Positions 21,418-34,900 of a DNA stretch of 64,000 bases are shown here, one piece after another; the stretch's first letter is position 1, and every line of letters begins with the position of its first letter. A program made the translations under genes and the position numbers. The DNA comes from Cardiocondyla obscurior (lineage: Eukaryota > Arthropoda > Insecta > Hymenoptera > Formicidae), in assembly GCF_019399895.1 (NCBI RefSeq), contig NC_091873.1, forward strand, positions 1,000,001-1,064,000, read 5' to 3'. The notes beneath the pieces were generated by a model, which had not been told where the DNA came from, searched no databases, and saw only the letters and a program-made list of their open reading frames with translations.

Positions 21418-21500
21418 TTAAAAAAAAAGTAATAAAAAAATAATAAAATAACGAAATAATAAAAATAATAAAATAATATAGTAATTTTAAAATAAATAAG
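21418..21500. repeat. AT-rich (AATA)n-like low-complexity tract
   Basis: Irregular ATAATAAAATAA units following an A run. Confidence 0.8.
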
Positions 21501-24247
21501 TAGTTTTAAATTATATGCATATGTATATCTTAATTAGTAAATTTAGTAAGTAATAAGGTTAACGATCGGCCATAATAAGGTTGCTTAATTATTTCACCTG
21601 AAGTTCCTAGTTTCAAGTTTTAGTTTAGCTTACGTTATTACGCGCACGTACTGGCTTTTCCGATTACTCGCTCTCCCAACGGGATTATTCGGCGCGAAAC
21701 GGAAGGGCTGCAAATCCGTTAGGAGGGTCCAATGTTATCTCGGTAGATTGATAGCTTTATCTCGTTTACGATAAAAAATATCACTAAGGACGGTAAGAAG
21801 TTATAGAAAGATTATACTAATTTTCTCTAGGGACAGTAGAAACTACCTGAAATATATTTCCTCGCTATACGTAAGATTTTATATTTTTAATACGTAAAAA
21901 TATGACAAAAATTTCTATTTAAAATGCCTACAACGTTTTTCCACTTCTTTAAGTATAACTAGACATGCCGTAATATATTTTTCTAAGTTTGATTTCAAAC
22001 TCTCGTGGAGTAAAATTAATTTCCACGGATTGTACACTCGAATTGTTTTCCGCATTTCACGGAGATAAAAATCGTTATAAAGCCCCTCGGGCAACGTCAG
22101 CGAATCTTTTCACCCGCGTAAGCGTTGTGTAAGCAGTTCTAAAACGACCAGTAGCAACACGTATTCGCCGCGAGAAGATCGTGTTGGACACGAGCGTCGT
22201 CGCTAACGAGAAAATTAGCTATTTGTGACCACACAACTGAGACTGTTCGTCGTATTCGAGCTTTTCCCGCAAACCCCCTGTAATTGCGCGAATTCGCGTG
22301 GACGATGGCGAAATCGCGTGTATCGTTTTGCGAGAGATGGCGGAAACTGATCCCAATCCAGTGATTCTCTCACGATAGGTATGCCGGCCATTCGCGTTTT
22401 CACTTGCAATATCACAAAGACGTAAAAAAACAAACACGCGAAAGCGAGATATTATAGGATCTTTTTTTTTTTCAAGATTTTTTATTGAATTCCCTTAAAC
22501 GCGGGGAACAGAAAAAATTAATTTTAGTTCAATAAAGTTCAGTTAAATTAATACATATGTATAATAAGAGAAAAGAAAATTTAATAACATGTCACGTCGT
22601 TTTTAATGGAATAATTTTTAAGAATGTGAATGCGTGCAGGTCAAGACGCACCCTTTGCACAAATTACTTGAGGACAGCAGCTTAGGCCAATGTAATTGGA
22701 AGATTGGGTTTAATTACCGAATGGCCGGCGGATTCAGAATATATATGTATACGCGTCATCGCCGTCGTCGATTAATGCATGATTGTTGCGTGTACTTTCT
22801 CACATGTAAATGCATGATCTCAGCTGTAGATGTATTTGCTCGCCTGACACGAAGCGTGTTTATCCGGATAAGCTGATTGGAGTACAGAAGCGAGGAGTGT
22901 CCACACGATTAAAGTCCCGTTATCGAGATTACCTCTCTCAACGTCTTACATTCATACGTCTGTTCATTAAGTATGTACGTTTAGTTTTCCTACCTAGATT
23001 CAATCGACCTTTCGTTTGTATCCGATTTGCTGCGGATACATTCTGTACATTTAATAAAAATCTCCTAAACAATTTAAATGGACCTAGCTTTCTAAAAACT
23101 TATAAATTTAATTTATTAAGAAAAAAAAAAAAATACTAGAAGCTGCTTGGAAATCTTTATAGAGATAAATGAAAAGGAAAATAATCGCTTCTGCCGATGA
23201 AATCTGCGCAAATCGGAACCGAGACGAGGGATTTTGAGACGCAGCAGTCTGCGGTTTCTGTTTAGACGGAATTAGTTGTATCAGGGTAACGGGCTTATAG
23301 CCCTCTCATGATCGCGCGCCGGCTTTTACGTGCGAGCTCAGAAAGCGAAGCTGTAAATCCGCGTGGGAGAGACCGGCGTCGCGACGGCCGCAGTTGCCGC
23401 ACCACCGGGTGAACGCCACGGCGGTTTGCATATTTATGACTGTTTATAATGTATAATTGACGGGAATCCGCGTGCCACATCGGGGCCGCGTGAAGTCACC
23501 GGGCCAAAAGCTACAAGGGCCTCCATGAGCCTTCGAATCAGATTAGCGGCTTTGCATTTCGGCGCGACTTTAGCGGTCGCGACCACCGCGTCGGTCGCGA
23601 TTCTCTTCTCCTCTTCCATTAGCCTCTGCCCTCTCCCACGCTCTCCATATCTGCCAGGCGGTTGACGTAACGTCCGGTAATAATTCCGCGAATTACTCAA
23701 CGGATCTGCCCTTGATTGCAATCACAGCTACCGCGTTTATTCACATTAACATTTATCCCGGCCGCAGGTGACGAATGCGGATTACAGAATTATGTACTCT
23801 ACGATGATGCCGAGTGCGAAAGAAATATTTCACTTTATTATTTAGCCGTGTGTTTTAAGATAACTCTCGCCAATAGTCGAGCCCACGGTCCGAAAAGAAG
23901 ATCGTTTCCTCAAAAATTTTTATTCCGGAAAAGATGCTACTTACTTTTTATTGCACGCGAATAATTTGGTTTCTCAGCCGGCGTTGTTTTCAAGACGATC
24001 GTACTGCGAGCGCAAACCCTGTGATTATACTTATCGCGCGTGCACCAGTCTGCATAATACAAGCGGCGGCGGTGCAACCACGTTTCGTTATACGGGTTTC
24101 TCGTTTGCCGGCCGTGTTCGTAATAACCGTTTTAATCGACGACGGAGCCGTAAGGTTTCATTGACGTTTTATCGCGGCTGATTATTCTCAACACGCGAGC
24201 CTCTATCGTGTCGGACAAACAAGCCGAATAAACTCTTTACTGCCGTG

Positions 24248-24266
24248 GCGAAAGGTCACCTTTCGC
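24248..24266. repeat. palindrome GCGAAAGGT-C-ACCTTTCGC
   Basis: Perfect 9-bp arms about a single C. AAAGGTCA, a nuclear-receptor half-site with a 5' extension, spans the centre, and its mirror overlaps it on the other strand. No further sites nearby support regulation. Confidence 0.6.
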
Positions 24267-26034
24267 GCGACCCGAATCTAATCCGATAGCGCCTGTAAAT
24301 TTTGCGAGGACAGTTTTATTCCTGCTCGCGCATTTTTCTTTTTTTACGACACTTATTTTTCTTCTCGGCTTTCACGTATTGCATTAAATCCCCCCAATTA
24401 TAACAAGGATAATTTAAAGTATTACATTTACACACGCCCCTTTATAAATGTATTTAATACGAGTGCGAAGAATCTATTCCCCCTGGGACTAAAACAACGT
24501 GGCTGCCTCGCGATTTTTCTGTACCCTTTTCCGTAGAATCGACGAGGTTGCGTAACGAGTTCGGTGATGTTAATTGCAATTTCGGACGGGGACCCGGCCG
24601 TCTTCCTTTTCATTTCTCGCACCGACACGATGAATGCGTCCGATACATCCTCCTTCGGCGATTACCTTTTTCTCTTCTACCTCGTCGTCGACGCGGCGCA
24701 TACTAACATCGATACTCGATCGCTAATTACAGGGCTCTGCGGGAGGGCGAGCGAAATCATAGGGTTAAGGAAGAGCCCCCTTAATGGGCACTCCGGGACC
24801 GCGCGCGGGAACCAGACCCTCTTCCGGAGAAGGGGAAGATGCCAGCTGCTTCTAATTGAGACATCAGTGTCGATATAAACCGGCCGTCCGGGCGCGACGT
24901 GAACCGACGCGTGAAACGCAAAGGCGTGTCTTGCACCCTCCGGTATAGATGTACACGCGCACGTGAATAGATGGATCCAACAACACGCGTTTCGGCCGCA
25001 TGCGATACTCACGGCGGGCCTTGCGATCGACCGGAGGCAACCGGAAACGCGGGTCTCTTCGCTTCGCATCGCAGCCGACCCGTTTCCTGTACGCATGCGG
25101 TGGTTAGCTATTTTGTCAGTCGATAGTTATCCGCCTAACTCTTAATTTCGAAACGCATGCGCCAATCATGCCGCGAGAAAGTTCTCAATCGACCGTACCA
25201 CTGGCCATTGTCTGCAGTAGAGTTCGTTTTTGCGCTTGAAAATAAAGAATGATACGGTAATTAATTGCGGAATTTTTATCTATCATGTGCAACCAAGAAA
25301 TTGAGAATTGAAAAATTAATTTTAAATTCTTGCAATAATAATTAATTTTTTTTCTAATTTAGAGAAAATATCTGAAAATGCAATTTATGAATAAATGTTG
25401 AAAGAAAGGCGTCATATTTTTATGCATTGCTACAATAATATATCCCCACGTAATGAGAACCTCTATCGCGAACGGAATTGTAAGCAGAAACATAGTTTGA
25501 TCGGGTGGAAAGCATGGCGGGACTGGCTTATCATGAAATTGGTAAATACGGAGAAATTATACGTAATTAACGTGTACCATATAATTAGCGAGTACGATAT
25601 GGCATGTTTAATGCAACCATGATCTGATTATTTTAGTATTATGTGATATGAAACATATTGGCAGCCCTCGAGTTTGTAACTCTTGTGTATCGCGGAATAT
25701 TATCCTTCTAACCCACAATCATATACCGCAAATTGTCTTCATTTCTATATCACATTATCATTCTATACCACATCTATACTATCTACTTCTTAACATTTCC
25801 CATTTTTATCTGCTAATATTAATAAAAAAGAAAAAAAAAAAATTAATAATTAACTGATTATTAAAATGTCACGTCGTTAGAAAATACGAGTTTTTTAAAT
25901 CGTTAATATCGCGTCAGATAATATAAAAAAATACATACGTATAAAAAAACCGACAAATAGATGTCCAAAAAGTCGATTAATTTCTTGAGTAATTTCCCCG
26001 AGTAGACAGCTGTTGGAATAGTTTAAAGTTCGGC

Positions 26035-26206
26035 TCATATCGCGCGTATCGCCGTTGTCAGGGTCCGTGACATTAGTTGCTCATATCCGGCATCAAACTG
26101 CGCAGAACAGCCTGAGGCACCAGTTGACGCAGGATATTGAAGTCCACTAATAACGTTCTCCCTCGAAAAATATTTGTCGATTGGCGGCATGGCGACCGCA
26201 TTGATC
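26035..26206 (-). CDS. unassigned minus-strand terminal-exon candidate with two overlapping open frames
   Basis: Minus strand: AACCACATTTCAG is followed by a sequence open in two frames. One starts with ATG at 26201 and gives 42 residues ending ...NILRQLVPQAVLRSLMPDMSN then TAA, a plausible amphipathic helix. The other starts at 26190 and gives 51 residues, MPPIDKYFSRENVISGLQYP..., ending TGA at 26035. Base composition is balanced and unlike the AT-rich flanks on both sides, which makes the block stand out. Neither peptide matches a family I know. It could be a terminal exon, a fragment of an old mobile element or chance. The pyrimidine tract before the acceptor is poor. Confidence 0.2.
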
Positions 26207-28769
26207 CTGAAATGTGGTTCGACCTGGTGCTCTTGTTCAAAACACGAAATAATAATTTTTAATTAACGAAACTCTCAATGGATCCATTCTAACGAACGAA
26301 CGCCGGGGTCGCGCGACGTGTTGAATCGGTCGCCACGTCGCATTCTGCCTGGACAAAAAAAAATCAGCGAATCGCGAGAATTAATTAAAAATTCGACGGA
26401 ATCAACACAGCGGACTAATTATCGAAATATTTATTTTCCACTTATATGCGAGCTTGTTAACGGCAAATGAAACGTAAGGAAAATTTATTAATTTTGGTAA
26501 TATTAATTTGATGCAATATAAAATATGAAAATCCTATCGGCAATTCGTGCTTTTGAGAGTCATATAGGTTCACGATAATATCTTTATTTCGGGGTAATTT
26601 TGTTTTCTGATATAATTAAAGAATCCCTAATAGTGTGCTAAAATTCAATCACCAAGATCAAATCACGTTTTGCGGTGCTGAATGGTACGCACGCTATTCA
26701 TCACCGGCATAATGCGTATTTTCTCATATCCCAAAAGTGCTTCGAAATTAACCTCGTCCATATCTTTCTCGCCCTCCTCCTTTCATGCTCCTCGATGATT
26801 CATCAGCAAAACCAGCGTGTGACGGCCGTGCAAATCACAATTTTCCACCATTTCCACCACGGCCGGTGGTGAGCCACATACGTAGTAGCATCGTGTGATT
26901 GCGTGTCGATAAGAGAAAGAGAGAAAAGAACAGTGCACATTGCGTGTCGGATGAGATCTAAGCGGATTAGCCCTCTGCGTTTCTCTCTTCGTCTTCTCCG
27001 CGCTTCGCGGGACGTGCGTGGGAAAATAGACGGCAGACACGGGACAGACTTCACGCACCCGTGCATGTGCATGCACGCGCCTCTTCTCGGCTCGTATACG
27101 GTCGATCGACGGCGCGTTAATAGGCGGTCGGCTTCCTATCGAGATGGGATCGGCAGAATCCAATCTAACAGCTCAATCCGCTGTCCCGTCGCATCAAATC
27201 ATTTCCAGCCGAAACCCCGTGAAGGCTTCATGCGCATCTTAATGTAATTCGTAGGGCGAGGCTTACCGTTCTCGAGGGTAAAATTAGGACCGCGGTATCG
27301 TAATATAAATATTACTAGCGGTTGCGAAGATCAATATCATTTAAATAACGTAATTTTTACGAGTGCGAGTACATCTGTTTCTTTAGGAATAATTAATTAA
27401 ATCATAATTTAAACATTAAAAAAAAAAAGAAAAACAAGCGTTAAATGTTGTTTAAATGTACTAGACGTTCTTATTAGTTCGCGGCATTCTGTGGAAGAGA
27501 AAATACAATGCACCGCGCCCAAGTGGCAAGATGGTAGAAGCCGCCTCACGAAGAGCCCCGGAACATCGTCGGAGGTCGATAGGTACTTAGGCGTTTCGCA
27601 AAGCAGTCGGAATGAGCGCCGAGTTTGCGCCGCGTCTGGCTGCACCGAAACTGTATGCACATGAAAAGGTTGCGGCCACACCTGTGCGCGCACACACAGG
27701 CCTCAGCACGCGCGCCGCCGCGCACATTCGAGCTTTACAACTGGGTCCGCGCCGGAAGACGTTTCCTTAATTAAACCCATCGATTCGCCGCCGACTGATT
27801 AGACTGCGGCGACCCGATAAGTACAGGGCGCTCGCGACGCTTCCCTTTTTGCGCCCTTCGGAGGGTCCTCTGACAAGTCTCAATGCGTCGCGCATGAAAA
27901 TCACGATGCTCGTTTACAAAACGAGTGGCGCACTAAGAGACGCGCTTCTCCTGATGGGCCGCGATTACTCGAAATTTTAACATAAACATTGCACGTGCAT
28001 AATTATCGTATTACAGCTTTCGAAATAATATATTATTATATTTCCAGCTTTTAATCATTTTCCTCGTATAATCTAAACTGCGCGTATAATCTTGCATATC
28101 CATCATATTTTATACTCGACGCATGTAATTTTGAAGCCGAATGACTTACGTTTAATTTGCGTTCTGCTAAGAATTCAATTAAATTCGTCTGTAGAACTTA
28201 TATTATCGAATGAAGTTTAACATCTCTAACGTTTTTACGTAACGCAGCACTATTTATTAGCATCGCTATCAAACGTTTAAAATAATCGTCGAAATCTAAC
28301 GATATGTCGCTCAGTTAAATTTTCGTAATATCCTTTCATAGTATACATATTAACAAGCTAAATTAATGAGTATACAAAGTGATTGTACAATTTTTATTGC
28401 ACAATCCTTTGTGAAAAAATTGTTATCTTCCTTAGACAGTTTTTGATTTAATTTCTCTAATTAATGGAATTGATGGAATTTGGGTATTCGTATAACGGCG
28501 TCCTCGAAAATCGCAGCAATCCCTAAATAAAGCCGCACGCAGATTAGTTCAACGGATTACGTAGCGGAAGTAGCTCGCGATTCTCCCGCTAGAAATCGGC
28601 GGGCCTGGAGTTCCCATTGTCGTCGCTGTTCCATCAGTGAGCTCCATCAAAGTGAGTTCTCCGCATCTGTGTGCCCAGCGGAATATGTGAAGCACTTGAT
28701 GACATGCATGAAACCCTCGCGTGCTTCTCAATCTCATAGCGGTGCGCCTCAAGATACGGCTCGGCTCGG

Positions 28770-28791
28770 CTCGGCGCGGCACCGCGCCGAG
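28770..28791. repeat. perfect GC hairpin CTCGGCGCGG-CA-CCGCGCCGAG
   Basis: Perfect 10-bp arms with a 2-nt centre, directly after three GGCTC units; probably grown from that simple repeat. Confidence 0.75.
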
Positions 28792-29960
28792 ACGTCGTTC
28801 TCGGCGAATCGTAGCTTGATGCAAATCAAGCAATCCCGGGGTAATCAGATCTGGGTTTATTATGGCCTACCAATTCCGCGGTAAGCATCGTGGAGCTTTA
28901 AGCGCCCGGGAGAAGATTGGCAGAGGGAAACGAGATTTCCACGTTTGGCTTCGTTTCGCCTCTCTCTCGCCTTCACTTGTTCGCTTTCTTCGTAATTTGC
29001 GCGTTCGCGCGTGCGAGCTTTTGTCTTCGCGCCGTGTTAAAAGCCCTCCACCGTGTCGCGCGATTCCTCGGCGTCGCGGTTTGACTCGCGAGGCCACGAA
29101 TTATCACGTTCGTCGATTCGTACGTTAATCCGCGAGTTCGGAGTAAATTAACTCTACATCTGAAATACATTTAACGATAATTTACAATTAAAAAAGAAAT
29201 CTTCAATGAATTGGTATCCGAGTATACATATAATTAAAACGTCATTAAAAACACAAAAACTCATTAACTTTTCTCGTAAAATAGAAACTTTTTCATCAAA
29301 TGAAACGATTGATTAACTTTCAGTCGTACGTTGATTTTAATTTGTCCACAATTTAATTTCTCCGCAGTTCATATCGATCGTTATTTCGACCGCGTTTAAT
29401 TTTACGCCCGCGAAGGAAAAGTCGTGTTTTGAAATTAGCAGCATCGCCTGTGGAGGCAGATGTTTCGATGATAGTCATTAGCTTGTAGACGAGAGTTAGA
29501 TCAGAGCTACGTTTCGGCGCCGATTGTCTTAGCCGCTCGTTTCGAAAGATCCAATCGATATCTCCTCGGCACCGAGTCTGTAATTGGAAGTTCTGACCGT
29601 GGCGCGCGGGGATAAGGTCCCGCTCGACTGGGAAGCTTCAAAGAGGTGGTGATCCTCCTTCGTCATAGAGCCGGCGATATCACGCGATAGACGAGCATGC
29701 ACGGAAGAAAAGACTAGGAAAGGTGGAATGTGTAAGAGCGCTAAGCCCGACAAATGAGATTCGACGTAAGTAAGGGTCTTCTATCCGGTCTTCGAACAGG
29801 TAACGTGGCTATTAGGCATCCATCTAGATTAACTAGACCTAGCATTCGTTGATATCCACTCAGAGACCATCAACGCAACATAGACGCGAGTCTCATTTGT
29901 GCAACACGTGAATAATAGCTGCACAAACTACGTGAGTGCATCGTTTGCGCGTTATTTTTT

Positions 29961-29984
29961 TCTCTCTCTCTCTCTCTCTCTCTC
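29961..29984. repeat. (TC)12 microsatellite
   Basis: Twelve uninterrupted TC units after a T run. Confidence 0.9.
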
Positions 29985-31050
29985 TTTTGTATTACATATT
30001 ATCATTAGTTTCCGTTAAATATATTTACAAGAATGTCTTAGGAGTAAAATTAACATTTAAACACGGTGCCGTATAATCAGCTGTTGTAACAGCCGGGAAC
30101 GAGGGCTCGTGTCGAAAGCGATGCGTAAAGGGATTAAGTTGCATTCCACGAAGTTGTCAATAGCTGAAGTAGACTGGTTGGTTTCGAACTAATTGCTAAT
30201 GAAGCGGCGCGGCAAAATAAATGCACCGAGCGCGCGGGTTCGCGGCGGATTCCATGAGCAACGACGGATATCGCGTCGAGAGTCTCTTGACTCGAATAAT
30301 AACATTTCTCGAATGATATTATATAGACATGTAGCTTTTCCTTAAGAGGGAAATTTCCAATTATAGCAACTTTATCGCGGAGAATCGTTAACGAGTTCTG
30401 ATCGCGAAACCGAGTATCGATTACGCGGAGAGCTTTAGAAGATACATGAGTGACGCATCCGGCGATGAGGCTACATATTTTATTATTACGTCGAGCAATC
30501 TTTATTTAGCTAATTCCTTCTATTTTTAATTCTGTTTGTCGTTCTATGTATATTCGTGTAATTCTATTATTATCTGATATCTGTATTTCTGCATATTCAA
30601 ATCTTCGCACGATCGTCGCTGTGTCAGATTCAAAATATCGATGTAACAATACGGTCACGGATGCCCGGGTTTTCCCGGCGGTGAATAGTTAGACGGACGG
30701 ACGGTTATTCGATGCCTAATGCCATTGCGTCGAGGCGAGCGAACTCAAATCTGCATGTCGGCGTGAGTCTCTTTCTACGGATTCCCGAACGGTCGTAGGC
30801 GCGGATCGTCCGCGTGCGAAACCCCACGTCGATAATCCCGTAATAAGATATTAATACCGGCATTCGCAGTCTAGTACGTGACTTCAAGGGCTGCCCGCAT
30901 CTCTTTCTCTTTTCTTTTACTCGAACCAAGCTCGTTGAGCGAGAAAGGACCGACACGCTTTTGCGTCAGGTGCTTCGGCTACCCAGCCGAGAGTGCGTGT
31001 GTCGCTGTTGTCGTGCCAGAACCAAAGCAAAGATAATAACTTCATACGGA

Positions 31051-31080
31051 GTGCCGGTGGTCCTTCGCACACACCGGCAC
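31051..31080. repeat. perfect 9-bp hairpin GTGCCGGTG / CACCGGCAC
   Basis: Loop of 12 nt. It lies inside a moderately GC-rich block (30960-31150) with open frames on both strands but no domain. Confidence 0.65.
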
Positions 31081-31999
31081 AACAGGCTTGCGGGAACGAT
31101 ATGCACCGCCCATGTGAGAACTGCACGGCATGCGGCTTCGATAATCAGCAGACATTAACCCGCGCGTTTATCCTTCAATATTTATCGCAGCGCGTTCTTC
31201 GTATTTAACGAAACAGATCGCGGATAAGCAGCAGTAATATTTCTAGAGGTTAATTTAATTTTTCGACGAGATAACAAGATATCTTAATGAATTAATTAAA
31301 ATATATCAGCTTAATATAATTATTTTTTTTCCAGAATATTTTTTATCGTGATTTAATTATAATTTTGAATTATCTGTTCATTAAAATAAGTTTCGTTTCT
31401 TAATGAAATTAACTCTCGGAAACGCGATTTACTTTGGAACGTCCTGTATAGAACATCGCATGCACCGCTGAGGCACGCAGTGATCGTGTAATAAGATATT
31501 ACAAGAGTAAACTCGCGAGAGCCCGTCGGGCACAACCAAAGAACGAAGCTGGTGGTCCGGTCCCGCTGTACACCTAGAAAACAACCTTGTCGTGTGTCAT
31601 CATCGGTGTACCTTCTTTGAGTATATCCTTCGCACCTTTGCGTGAAGATAAAAGTATGTTTCCCGTCGATTTTCGTCACCGTATACGCGGAAACATTTTT
31701 GCGAATTTAATTGCGTGACTCTAAAAGAAACTAAATTTTATATTAAAAAAAAACGCATAGTTTGTTCTATAGTAATTAGAATTGACAAAATAATAAAAAT
31801 CCGAAAACCGAAACGACGCATGACTTAAACAATTCGGGTGAGAGATACATATTGCAAGCGGAAAAATTAAGTATATAATAAATTATTAATTTGAAATAAT
31901 ATATGTATACGCGGATAGTACGGTAATAAAATACAAAATAAAATAATTTTAATTAAAAAAAAAATTGAACTACTAATCACATTGTCATATCACAAGTAA

Positions 32000-34900
32000 C
32001 TGGATTAATCAGTGTGTGCTGTTCTGCGGGACCAAGTTTAAAAATATTTATTTGTATCGAACTATTCATCTTTGTTCTATTGTATTCGTTTAACAATGTA
32101 GTATAGATCTATGATCGTATCATGACCATTACCTTGCTAGAAAATTGATACCATTGTGCTACAGAAAATCACGTTTCATAGACAGACGATTGTTTGGACT
32201 GCACGCCTTATTACTAAAACTGAATTGCACATCCTGAAAAGCCCAAATTTTTAATCGCTCGGTTATGACTTATTTAAATCAAGCAGCGCATACTTTTTAA
32301 GCCAAAGTTTTGAAAAATAAAATTCGTCAATTTTCAAAAGTAAGAGAAATGTGTTTCTAAAAATTAATTAGAAAAAAAAAATATTAATCTTTCTTTTACT
32401 ATTGAAAATTTAATGCAAAAGTTTTCGGTCTGCTTTACTGTAAATACGAATAATATCGTGCTGCAATGTATATATTTTTAATTTGCGTTCGTCAATGGCA
32501 TGTTAGTCGGCGTTTAAGGGTCGGAAGTTAGTTTGCTTGCAACGAAGCATTAAATCTGCGAATGATAACGTCGGAATTGCATTCGACCCCGGAGAGGGTC
32601 CGCGATGACGGAGGTTGTTGATCACTGTGAGAACCTCTGCAAGAACCGTGGATAAGGCGCGTCGTGGCGGACGGCTGGATGGATGGACGGGACTTGGTTC
32701 GCTTCGCTCACTCGCCCAGCTCGAAGGGTATTATTAGGACCGGACTCGAACGTAATGACTTAATACTACAAGGCTCTGTTGGCTGCCCTACGCTGGGCCG
32801 CATCTATGTGCCCGTATCGACTCTCTTCGCGATAACTCTGCTGAGAAGTCGAATCGCAGATGATAAGCCACTGCTCCAAAAGAAAAGCGATTACGCGGAG
32901 TAAATGGAAAAAGAATGGAATAAAGTACGAACGTAAGAGAAAAAAAGCAAAAAAAAAAAAAAGAAAAATAGTAGAAAATTAAAACTCTTTGTAATAATGA
33001 ACATAGCGAGCACGTACGCACGGTCAAACATATATTAGCCTGAAATAGCTTAAAACATCTCATTTATCTCGCACTTAATATGGGTAATATCTGTTACTTG
33101 AAAATGAACTTTCGCGCGCTCGAGATTCTTCATGAAAAGAATCATTACCTATTTCCCGGAGTAAGGCAGTCCCATATATCTCGCCCGCGCGGCGGCGAAA
33201 ATACTTAAAGTTCGGCATTAAAGCGAGACGTTAATTTCACCCGTGGAAAACTGGGTTAAACGTTCGCACTTTTTTCTCTGAGAGCGGTTCGTTGCACGAG
33301 TTGAGGATTGCGAGCCGAGTACTTTAGCACGAACACGGTTTAGAAGACCCTTTTTTCCTCTCCCGCCAAGTCGTCCTTCTCAGCGCCTCTCGCACCGCTC
33401 GCGTGTCCTCGGGGCATCTCTCGTCATCCTGTAAATCTACAAAAGAAAGGGGGAAAAAGAAAACGGCCTTCCACCCTCGACGGCTGATGGTGCCGCGAAG
33501 TACCTTTTGGTTCTGTATTTTTTCCGTTCCCTTCCCCCCTCCCGCCGCCGCGTTCATTTTAGTGCACGTGTTTTTCACCTACGTCACTTTTGTTTTCGAC
33601 TTTGTACACTTGCCGTCGTTTCTTTCTCGCGGCTCTTCGGTGAACGAAAATGTTGGGACTTGGGAGATAGACGGTTCTTCGGGTTTAAAGGAATCGATTT
33701 CTTTTTCCGCGAAAACCGTGCGTTTCCTTTAACAATCGCACTTGGATACAGAATAACTATAAGATAGTTTTTGTTTTTTTTTTTTTTTAAAGTACTTCTG
33801 CGTTTGGCTAAGATTTGACGATTGAGTTACGATTGCGAAAATCCCGTGAAATCGATTTGCCACGTTTCTTTTCTTCCGCAACTTTATCGGCGTTTTCTTC
33901 TTTCCCGACCGCACAGTTAGAGCTCTCGTACACGAATAATTGCACCTTTTCTTTTTGCTCCGTGCAAACGTTCGATTAACGGCCGATTAGGCTCGTGTAT
34001 TTTACAGGGGATCTGGACCGGGTGCGGGGGAGCGAGGAGCGGAAAGGATGCTCTTCGTTTGATCTTAATTGCACGTGCATTAATTGATCCATGACAGGCC
34101 TGCACGCGGGCCGCAGGTGCGCACATAAATTTCTTCCGGATAGTCTCGCAGCTTCCTGCGCCTGTTACACCGGAAGGGAATCACATTTGTCGAATGCTAT
34201 GCGATTAAATTGCGCGGAGATACAAATGGATATTACTAGAAGTTATATATTGATGAGCATTTTATATTCAAGTAATTGGACAAGTATTTTCATTAATTAA
34301 TTCACTGCTAATTGTCAATCTCGCAAAGTGAAACACTCGAATAAGATTTATTTCGAATATTTTACCAGCTGTTAAATAACTTTTCTCGTACAATTGTGTC
34401 GTTACGCAGTTGGTGTGTGTCAAGCGCGGGAGCTGCACGAAGACAATTGTTTCGTGCAATTAACTGCAGACCGGGCGGAATAGATGAAACGAGTATAATT
34501 CGGCCAATTAAGACTCGACCGTTGATGGTCTGTAAATATGTTGCGGGCTCCTTTCACCTTTTTTATAGCTTTCTTTTCCTGGTACATGCTCGGAATAATT
34601 TATCGTCACGAACGTGCAAGGCGTCGAGCAATTATTTTAATTACACCCTGCTTGTTGTAATAACTGCGATGAAGTTATCGCTAGGTTTATCTAATATCCG
34701 CGAAAATATTTATCGACTTTTTTTTTGCCGTTTTACATTTATTACGTTCCGTAACCGCGTCAGTACGGAATGGAAAGAAAAAAAATTACCGCAATGCAAA
34801 GGCACGTTGGTTCAAGTCGCGTGATCACCTAATGCCGCTTGATTTTGCACATAGTAAAACAGAATCGGAATTTTCTACGCGGCATTAGAGGTTCGAACAA

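Larger units (their letters stand above)
19222..26034. other. no gene seen; intronic/intergenic DNA
   Basis: The longest open stretch of the window (19909-20475, plus strand, 188 codons) is here in a GC-rich patch. It overlaps open frames on both strands and has no domain, so I treat it as chance. GC-rich DNA also at 23290-23660 and 24560-25130. AT-rich DNA at 21420-21550, 22450-22620 and 25240-25390. Structured elements are listed separately. Confidence 0.5.
26207..31999. other. no gene seen; intronic/intergenic DNA
   Basis: GC-rich patches at 26900-27250, 27530-27900 and 28560-29110, with AT-rich DNA at 27290-27430, 27990-28500 and 29170-29400. Open frames here (largest 126 codons, 26783-27163, minus strand) have no recognisable domain. 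Two donors, CGCG|GTAAGC at 28872 and CGAC|GTAAGT at 29766, have no matching acceptor that would define a convincing exon. Confidence 0.5.

Noticed and set aside
25395..25857. Two adjacent open frames considered as a decayed mobile-element protein
   Set aside because: No reverse transcriptase, transposase or integrase motifs could be found; the second is Ile/Leu/Lys-biased from AT-rich DNA.
34880..34900. Possible tRNA gene near GGTTCGAAC
   Set aside because: No acceptor stem, anticodon arm or A box can be arranged around it.
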